Shown in pieces: positions 1 through 4,976 of a stretch of 8,851 nt of DNA. Both the position numbers and the translations under genes were made by a program. How positions within the stretch are numbered: the stretch's first letter is position 1; every line of letters starts with the position of its first letter. The notes under the pieces were generated by a model. It was not told the DNA's origin, did no database searches, and was given only the letters and a program-made list of their open reading frames with translations. The DNA comes from Deltaproteobacteria bacterium. Lineage in GTDB: Bacteria; JAEEML01. The DNA lies in the NCBI GenBank assembly GCA_016283195.1, contig JAEEML010000003.1, forward strand, positions 1-8,851, given 5' to 3'.

Positions 1-7
1 CCGCCGC

Positions 8-2731
8 CTAGTGGGCTTTGGACCAATTATCACCAAAATGGGCCTCCACTTTTAGAGGCACTTCCAAAGTAACGGCATCTTCCATGGCCGTAACAGTAGA
101 TTCTAATACATCAAGACGCTCCGCGTCCAAAACTTCCAGCACTAATTCGTCGTGAACTTGCAAAATAATGCGTGAAGAGAGGTTGGCAGCCTTAAGAGCG
201 CGATCGAGGCGCAGCATAGCCACTTTGATTAAATCGGCGGCACTGCCTTGAATGGTGGTGTTTATGGCCATGCGTTCGGCTTGATTGCGCATATTGCCGT
301 TTTGGCTCAAAAGCTCAGGCAGGTAGCGGCGGCGGCCGAAAAGAGTGGTGACATAACCCAGGCGGCGGGCCTCTTTCAAAGTCTCGTCCATAAAGCGCCT
401 AATGCCCGGATAGCGGCCAAAATAGCCATCTATGTACTCTTTGGCCTCCCGGCTGCTAATGCCCAAATCCTGGCCCAATCTAAAGGCGCTAAGGCCGTAA
501 ATAATGCCAAAGTTGATAGTCTTGGCCCGCTGCCGGAGCTCGGGCGTTGAGTTGCCGAAAAGTTCTTTGGCCGTGCGCTCGTGAATATCGGCGCCCTCGC
601 GGTAGGCAAGGGTAAAGGCCGGATCGCGGCTAAAGTGGGCTAGGAGCCTAAGTTCTATCTGCGAATAATCGGCCGAAAGCAGGGTAGAGCCCGGTGCGGC
701 AATGAAGGCTTTTCTTATCTCGCGCCCCAGAGGCGAGCGCACTGGGATATTTTGCAAGTTGGGATCGCTGCTGGAGAGGCGACCGGTGGCAGTGCGTGCC
801 TGGTTGAAGGTGGTGTGCACACGGCCGTTTTTGTCCAGTACTTTTAAAATGGCATCAACATAAGTGCTCTCGAGCTTACTCAGCTGGCGATGCTCCAAAA
901 CCAGCTTGGGGAGCGGATGCAGCAGGGCCAGGGTCTCCAAAGTTTCTTGGTCGGTGGCATAGCCGGTGGAGCGCTTCTTCTGGTGTGGCAAGCGCAGTGT
1001 CTCAAAAAGATAAGTCGAAAGCTGCTTGGGTGAAGAAATATTAAGCTCGGTACCGGCGGGCAGGAGCGCATTAATCTCGCTGTTTATGCCGGCTATTTGC
1101 TCTTTAAGGTGGCGGCCGAAATCCAGAAGGGCGTCTTGATCTATTTTTACGCCGTCCCACTCCATTTGGGTGAGGAGAGTGGTCAGCGGCAGCTCTATTT
1201 CATGGTAAAGTTTGAGCATACCGCTATGTTCCAATTTTTTGAGCAAAATTTCATGCAAAGCGGCAATGGCGCTTGCCCTGGTGCCAAAATAGGCGGCGCA
1301 GTTTTCCACAGCCATGTCGCTGAGCTCGGCTTTGCCTGGTTTTTGGCCAAAAAACTGCTCAAAATGGAATTCGCGCCCCAGATAGACGTGCATCAGGTGT
1401 TCCAGGCCGATGCCGTGATTTTCCGGGTCTAAAAGATAGGCGGCCAGCATGGTATCGCCGCTGAAAATCGGCAGTTTGCCGGCCCCGATTTTCATGAATG
1501 TCCAAATGGCTCTGGTGATATATTGGCCAACGAGTTTTTTGTTTTTTATAATGGGCAGCAACTTATCCAGCACTACAGGTAGAGCCAGTTGTTCCGGCAT
1601 TCCGAGGTAACTATGGTTTAGCGGAATATAAGCAGGAGCGCCATTATCAGGCTTTAAAGCCAGGCCAAGGAGCAGAGATTTTTTGGCGTTCATACCGGCT
1701 AACCCGGCTTCAATAACCAAAGTTTCGGCCGCTTCCATAGTTGTCGCCAGCTCATTAAGCGCGCTTTTGGTGGTTATGATATTTACTTTTTCGTCTATCT
1801 CCGGTGCTGCCGGCGGCGGCTCTTCCTCTTGTGTTTCCGGAAAATCCATCTGCCTTTCAAATTCCAGCCTCTCTGCTTCCATGGCACTGGCTTTTACTCT
1901 GGAGGCTAAATCGCGCATTTCCATCTTTTGGAGAAAGGGCAGCAAGGTGGCAAAAGCGAGGCCCTTAAAAGTCATAGCGGGGAAAGGCGGTACATCTGGT
2001 ACTGTGTGGCAAATAGTGGCCAGAGTGCGCGATAGAAGCGCCTGCTCTTTATTCTCCAAAAGGCTCTTTTGCACCGAGGGCGGCGTGATGGCCGCGGCAT
2101 TTTGTAAAATAGCATCCAAATTACCATACTCGGCCAAAAGGCGGGCGGCGGTTTTAGCGCCTATTTTTGGCACTCCGGGGATATTATCTGAAGAATCACC
2201 CAAGAGGGCCAGATAATCCACCACTTGCTGCGGATAAACACCTAGTTTTTCAATGATTTTGCCATCGGTATAATGGTTGCCGCTGGTGGGGTCGATGAGC
2301 TCTATGCCCGGGCCCACCAGCTGGGCCAAATCTTTATCGCCGGAGACCACCACTACTTGGTAGCCCGCTTTTTGGCCGGCCGCGGCCAAAGTGCCAAGCA
2401 GGTCATCGGCTTCGTATCCCGGGCGCTCCCAGGAAAAGAGGCCCATAGCGGCTATGAGCTCGCGCACCAGCGGAAACTGGGCTACCAAATCCTCCGGTGG
2501 GGCCTGGCGGTTAGCTTTGTAATCGGCATATAACTCATGGCGAAAAGTGGGGCCTTTCATATCATAGCAAACACAGATGGCATCAGGCTCTTCGCTCGAA
2601 AGCAGGTTTAAGAGCATTTTGGCCACGCCGTAAACGGCATTTACCGGCGTGCCGTCGGCGGTGGATAGCGGCCGGATACCATAAAAAGCGCGGTGAATAT
2701 AACCGGAGCCGTCAATCAGATATAGCCTCAT
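8..2731 (-). CDS. polA: DNA polymerase I, with degenerate 3'-5' exonuclease domain
   Basis: Template-directed DNA synthesis and RNA-primer removal in replication and excision repair; cytoplasmic. The 907 residues are near the usual family length (E. coli 928). The 5'-nuclease domain (about 1-290) keeps its metal ligands (D7, D57, E107/D109/D110, D132/D134, D179/D182) and the helix-hairpin-helix DNIPGVPKIGAKTAA. An acidic/proline linker (about 297-313) leads to the 3'-5' exonuclease fold (about 315-500). There the E. coli FDTET motif reads IEAGL and the later YxxxD reads YFGTR, so proofreading is predicted lost. The polymerase domain (about 505-907) is intact: motif A SADYSQIE (D688, E693), motif B R733/K737/F741/Y745, motif C QVHDE (H860, D861). 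The ATG at 2731 has a GAAGGAG Shine-Dalgarno at 2738-2744, 6 bases upstream. The first 20 bases overlap the tail of the hsdR relic. The TAG stop is at 8-10. Identification is secure; loss of proofreading is inferred from motifs. Confidence 0.98.
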   Translation of the reverse strand: MRLYLIDGSGYIHRAFYGIRPLSTADGTPVNAVYGVAKMLLNLLSSEEPDAICVCYDMKGPTFRHELYADYKANRQAPPEDLVAQFPLVRELIAAMGLFSWERPGYEADDLLGTLAAAGQKAGYQVVVVSGDKDLAQLVGPGIELIDPTSGNHYTDGKIIEKLGVYPQQVVDYLALLGDSSDNIPGVPKIGAKTAARLLAEYGNLDAILQNAAAITPPSVQKSLLENKEQALLSRTLATICHTVPDVPPFPAMTFKGLAFATLLPFLQKMEMRDLASRVKASAMEAERLEFERQMDFPETQEEEPPPAAPEIDEKVNIITTKSALNELATTMEAAETLVIEAGLAGMNAKKSLLLGLALKPDNGAPAYIPLNHSYLGMPEQLALPVVLDKLLPIIKNKKLVGQYITRAIWTFMKIGAGKLPIFSGDTMLAAYLLDPENHGIGLEHLMHVYLGREFHFEQFFGQKPGKAELSDMAVENCAAYFGTRASAIAALHEILLKKLEHSGMLKLYHEIELPLTTLLTQMEWDGVKIDQDALLDFGRHLKEQIAGINSEINALLPAGTELNISSPKQLSTYLFETLRLPHQKKRSTGYATDQETLETLALLHPLPKLVLEHRQLSKLESTYVDAILKVLDKNGRVHTTFNQARTATGRLSSSDPNLQNIPVRSPLGREIRKAFIAAPGSTLLSADYSQIELRLLAHFSRDPAFTLAYREGADIHERTAKELFGNSTPELRQRAKTINFGIIYGLSAFRLGQDLGISSREAKEYIDGYFGRYPGIRRFMDETLKEARRLGYVTTLFGRRRYLPELLSQNGNMRNQAERMAINTTIQGSAADLIKVAMLRLDRALKAANLSSRIILQVHDELVLEVLDAERLDVLESTVTAMEDAVTLEVPLKVEAHFGDNWSKAH

Positions 2732-2995
2732 TATTTTCTCCTTCTATGCTCATCACATTATCGGCCCAGAGCTCGCACTGGCTCATCACGGTTTGGATGG
2801 CATCGTCCATGCCTTCAGGCGGATATTTATGATCTTTTAGCAATTTTCTTATCATCAAGCGATCTTCGCCGGCAGTGATGGTCCGGCGTGACTTTCGGAT
2901 AAATCGCTCAGCACGCAAATGGCGTTATAAATAAACATGGCCGAAATGGCATGCATATAATTTCTGATTTGCAAATAAGCTTCGGTGTAGGGCAT
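2712..2995 (-). pseudogene. hsdR: Remnant of type I restriction enzyme R subunit (internal deletion plus frameshift)
   Basis: Two reading frames hold recognisable pieces of HsdR, the translocase/nuclease subunit of type I restriction systems. From the ATG at 2995 (AAGGAG at 3003-3008), one frame gives EAYLQIRNYMHAISAMFIYN and then AICVLSDLSESHAG, the N-terminal nuclease-region block of HsdR. It stops at 2855-2857. The next family block, TITAGEDRLM, continues in the neighbouring frame; one lost base in the Gly codon near 2882-2883 explains the shift. Directly after GEDRLM the sequence jumps to RKLLKDHKYPPEGMDD and AIQTVMSQCELWADN, which is the extreme C-terminus of HsdR. The helicase motor and most of the roughly 1000-residue protein are therefore missing, as is everything before EAYLQ. 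The tail ends at 2712, overlapping the polA start by 20 bases. Recognition is from memory of the family, without a search. A functional short protein is very unlikely. Confidence 0.85.
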
Positions 2996-3161
2996 AATGC
3001 CGCTCCTTCATGCTCTTTGGCCCCTAAAAAAGACACTGGGGCGCCAGCAGGAGGTTATACCCATTAAGTTTTATAGTCCAATTTTAGGGCTGGGCGCCGG
3101 GCTGCGGGAAATTTTCATATAATAATACACAGCTGTCCCACACCTTTTAAAGCAAATAAAG

Positions 3162-3278
3162 TTATTTAGTTTCAACAAGTTCTCGCGTTTGGCTTATGAG
3201 AAAGTCTTCCAAATTTTCCAAGAATTCATGTCTCGAAATAAGGCCTAGCAAATCATGGAAAATAGTGTTAGTGTGCAT
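3162..3278 (-). pseudogene. Possible N-terminal stub of an IS4-family (DUF4372) transposase
   Basis: A minus-strand frame of 38 codons starts MHTNTIFHDLLGLISRHEF and continues LENLEDFLISQTRELVETK before TAA. The first 23 residues resemble the start of DUF4372 transposases of the IS4 family, which commonly open with M-x-(H/N)-x-(N/T)-x-(V/I)-F-x-x-L-(L/M)-x-x-(I/V)-P-x-x-x-F. After LENL the likeness ends, as expected for a truncated element. There is no convincing Shine-Dalgarno. No terminal inverted repeats or target duplication are identified, although inverted repeats lie just upstream at 3282-3351. It sits inside the decayed hsd island, where insertion debris is plausible. It could instead be a chance short frame. 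Confidence 0.4.
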
Positions 3279-3281
3279 TTC

Positions 3282-3360
3282 GGCTTATATAATTTCGATA
3301 TAAGTAGGTTTTTTTGCACAATCTTTATATTGAAAACCTGGGATATAAGCCACTTTTTTT
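3282..3360. repeat. Nested direct and inverted AT-rich repeats upstream of the lipoprotein gene
   Basis: The 8-mer GATATAAG occurs at 3297-3304 and 3342-3349. Each copy is followed by four variable bases (TAGG, CCAC) and a run of seven T (3309-3315, 3354-3360), giving a 19-base direct repeat with a 45-base offset. GGCTTATAT at 3282-3290 pairs with ATATAAG at 3298-3304 (7 bp, 7-base loop) or with ATATAAGCC at 3343-3351 (9 bp). AGGTTTT at 3306-3312 pairs with AAAACCT at 3333-3339. The stems are mutually exclusive and both are followed by T-runs on the plus strand. It could be a pair of weak terminators, an attenuator-like leader, operator sites for the lipoprotein gene, or the end of the insertion element. 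I cannot choose between these. Confidence 0.6.
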
Positions 3361-3405
3361 AGATTTCTGTGGAACAGCAGTGATTTAGAGGAATATGGAG
3401 GTTTT

Positions 3406-4107
3406 ATGAAAAAAGTCAAGCTATTATCATCTATCATCATCCTGGCCACGGTAGCTTTTATCGCTGCTTGCGGCTCTCATGGCCAAAACTCACCGGAAGA
3501 AAATGAGCCGGATGGCGATACTTGGAGCGGAATTTATATGCAGGATACAGCCGGCAAAAGCTATAGAGCCATAGCAATTGGCCAGCAAATCTGGATGGTA
3601 GATAATATGGCCACCGATACAGCCACCGATGGTAGCCCTGTTACCTGTTTAAGTAACTTTCAGGCCACCAGTGATTATGGCTGCCTATATAACTCAACCG
3701 ATGCTATGAAAGTATGTCCGGCCGGCTGGCATTTGCCGGATAGGGCCGAGTTTGAGACTCTTTTAAAGAGTGCGGGAACCAATAACAATCAGGAAACACC
3801 CAATCCGGCCGCTCTAGCTCTCATGGCCAAGGATGCGGCCTGGCAGAGTGAATATAGCGATAAAGCCAATAATAGCACATTATTTAGCGCCCTGCCTGCC
3901 GGATACTGGAACAATGGCAACTATCATAATTTTGGTAAAAGCGCCGCCTTCTGGTCGGCCACAATAAAAGAAGAAAACATGCCTGATGGCGCCAATTCAA
4001 ATGGAAATTACTATGCCTATTATCTCGATTTGGGTAATGGCCAGGCCAGTGTGTCTTATGTCCTATCTCATTACACCTTATCTGTTCGCTGCGTAAAAAA
4101 TAACTGA
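3406..4107 (+). CDS. FISUMP-domain lipoprotein
   Basis: A surface or periplasmic lipoprotein of unknown function. Residues 1-21 form a signal peptide (KK, then a hydrophobic stretch) ending in the lipobox IAAC, with the lipidated cysteine at 22. A polar spacer (about 23-40) follows. Residues 41-231 match the Fibrobacter succinogenes major paralogous (FISUMP) domain: DTAGKSYRAIAIGQQIWMVDNM, then YGCLYN, then CPAGWHLPDRAEFETLL, SALPAGY, FWSAT, YAYYL and a terminal SVRCV. Mature cysteines 81, 93, 104 and 229 could form disulfides. GGAGG at 3397-3401 precedes the ATG by 4 bases. It is the only plus-strand gene in the window and sits alone inside the remnants of an hsd operon, so it probably arrived as separate cargo or became isolated by rearrangement. 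FISUMP proteins usually occur as multiple paralogues with no known biochemical role; no enzyme motif is visible. Confidence 0.9.
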   Translation: MKKVKLLSSIIILATVAFIAACGSHGQNSPEENEPDGDTWSGIYMQDTAGKSYRAIAIGQQIWMVDNMATDTATDGSPVTCLSNFQATSDYGCLYNSTDAMKVCPAGWHLPDRAEFETLLKSAGTNNNQETPNPAALALMAKDAAWQSEYSDKANNSTLFSALPAGYWNNGNYHNFGKSAAFWSATIKEENMPDGANSNGNYYAYYLDLGNGQASVSYVLSHYTLSVRCVKNN

Positions 4108-4138
4108 GCGCCGGCTAAAGAAGTTTTTTCCTGTTTTC

Positions 4139-4172
4139 GCCCCGTTGGGCCAGAAAGTGCGAGCTGGTTTTT
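4139..4172 (+). terminator. Weak candidate terminator after the lipoprotein gene
   Basis: About 30 bases after the lipoprotein stop there is GCCC-CGTT-GGGC (4139-4150). It is followed by CCAG (4150-4153) pairing with CTGG (4164-4167) and then a run of five T (4168-4172). The second stem is only 4 bp with a 10-base loop, so strength is doubtful. Position and strand suit the end of the lipoprotein transcript. Confidence 0.25.
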
Positions 4173-4184
4173 AATACAAAGCAC

Positions 4185-4259
4185 TCAGGCGGCATCCCAA
4201 AGTTGCTTTTCAAAACCGATATTTGCCGGTGAAGATTCTGCTTTTTTCTGTCTGGCCAT
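4185..4259 (-). pseudogene. hsdM: N-terminal stub of type I restriction-modification methyltransferase
   Basis: The minus-strand frame from the ATG at 4259 reads MARQKKAESSPANIGFEKQL then WDAA and stops at TGA (4185-4187). This is the characteristic start of HsdM, the DNA methyltransferase subunit of type I systems (family pattern: basic residues, then PANLGFE-x-x-LW-x-AA-D/C-x-LR-x-N-x-D). The break falls just before the LRxNMD block; the remaining roughly 480 residues, including the NPPF catalytic motif, are absent. A plausible Shine-Dalgarno (GGGGAG) lies about 8 bases upstream, so the original start region is preserved. It begins 18 bases after the stop of the preceding operon gene, so it may still be transcribed. 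Together with the hsdR relic on the same strand, it marks the 5' end of a lost hsd operon. Recognised from memory of the family. Confidence 0.75.
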
Positions 4260-4277
4260 CTTAATAACTCCCCAAAA

Positions 4278-4976
4278 TTACCTTATTCGCTCCAACCCGC
4301 GGCGCTCCATCTCTTTGGTAAAATAACCGCCGGTCAGGCCGTCCAAAATGGCCTCATATTCCTGAATGCGCTGTGCCAGAGTCAGTTTGGCTAAAGCTTC
4401 GCTAGCAGGTTGAGAAAGATATTGTAGCACTGCCTGGCGGCGGGCAAAATAGGCCCGCGTAACCTCTTTTACCAGATTATTGCGCATCCCGTGCAGGGCA
4501 TAAGTTTGCAATTCCGCCGGGTTAAAGGCTAAAGTGGCCAAATCCCAGGTGCCGCCGACAATGAGCCCCCAGCCGCCATATTGCTCTTTAGAGAGCGAAT
4601 CCATGCCCAAAGTAGGATCGCGCAGAGTGCCGGCCGTTTCGTGCCAGCCGTAGCCGTATTGAGCAGAAAAAGTAGGCAAAAGCGCCCGCAAATTGGAGGC
4701 GGTATTAATGCTTTTGATATTTTGCGGAGCCACTTTGTTATATTTTGCCGCTTGTTCCATCACCTCTTGCGGGGTGGGCTCGGTAGCAAAGCGGCGAGCC
4801 GCAATAACCGCCGGATCAATAATCGGTAGGCCGCCGGGGCCGGGAGGCACAGGTGGGAGATTGGTGGCTTCCTCACCGGCCGGCACCACCGGGCCTTTGT
4901 CCGGAGTAGCATTTTTGTTCACAGGCGTAGGGTTGGCCAAAAATAAAGCGATCAAAAGTAGGGTACTAGGGTGCAT
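4278..4976 (-). CDS. Exported protein with a helical repeat related to the upstream gene's C-terminus (possibly TolC-like half)
   Basis: A predicted exported protein of 232 residues, function unknown. The N-terminus is a short hydrophobic signal (LLLIALFLA, about 6-14), followed by a Pro/Gly-rich linker (about 17-52). A mostly helical domain (about 55-220) contains ALLPTFSAQYGYGW (98-111), GGTWDL (141-146) and EVTRAYFARRQAVLQYL (171-187). These elements line up in order with residues 296-460 of the product encoded just upstream. The layout (helix, then ALLP plus aromatic strand-like stretch, then W-containing strand, then V-x-x-aYf helix) resembles one half of a TolC/OEP-type outer-membrane channel protein; that is inference. 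The start chosen at 4976 has a strong AAGGAGGT 6 bases away; a longer frame from 4997 would add seven residues ahead of the signal. It overlaps the preceding gene by 11 bases, suggesting translational coupling. Last gene of the operon. Confidence 0.85.
   Translation of the reverse strand: MHPSTLLLIALFLANPTPVNKNATPDKGPVVPAGEEATNLPPVPPGPGGLPIIDPAVIAARRFATEPTPQEVMEQAAKYNKVAPQNIKSINTASNLRALLPTFSAQYGYGWHETAGTLRDPTLGMDSLSKEQYGGWGLIVGGTWDLATLAFNPAELQTYALHGMRNNLVKEVTRAYFARRQAVLQYLSQPASEALAKLTLAQRIQEYEAILDGLTGGYFTKEMERRGLERIR

Larger units (their letters stand above)
2996..3405. other. Gene-free stretch between the hsdR relic and the lipoprotein gene
   Basis: This 410-base stretch has no intact gene. 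Positions 2996-3160 hold GC-rich sequence with a weak inverted repeat (GGCCCC near 3018 against GGGGCGCC near 3038) and nothing I recognise as coding. Positions 3162-3278 hold the transposase-like stub, and 3282-3360 the AT-rich repeat cluster, both listed separately. The final part, to 3405, is the leader of the lipoprotein gene, ending in GGAGG at 3397-3401 before the ATG at 3406. I looked for sigma70-type promoter boxes. TTGCAC at 3314-3319 and TATAAG at 3344-3349 are 24 bases apart, too far for a normal promoter, so no promoter is called. Confidence 0.5.

Noticed and set aside
1683-2216. A 177-codon plus-strand frame within polA, and others at 248-550, 1097-1432 and 2273-2533.
   Set aside because: These are antisense shadows of polA, whose minus-strand product has conserved motifs throughout; the antisense frames show no recognisable domain.
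2712-2918. Reading the 68-codon minus-strand frame as an intact small gene.
   Set aside because: Its content is an HsdR middle block fused to the HsdR C-terminus, and the preceding HsdR sequence lies in the next frame, so it is a pseudogene fragment.
3314-3349. Possible sigma70 promoter (TTGCAC ... TATAAG) for the lipoprotein gene.
   Set aside because: The spacing of 24 bases is outside the normal 16-18, and both boxes lie in the repeat cluster; no better pair was found.
4108-4184. A further open minus-strand frame (ending RGENRKKLL) after the hsdM stub, as a possible extra hsd fragment.
   Set aside because: It is short and resembles no Hsd block that I can name; too weak to call.
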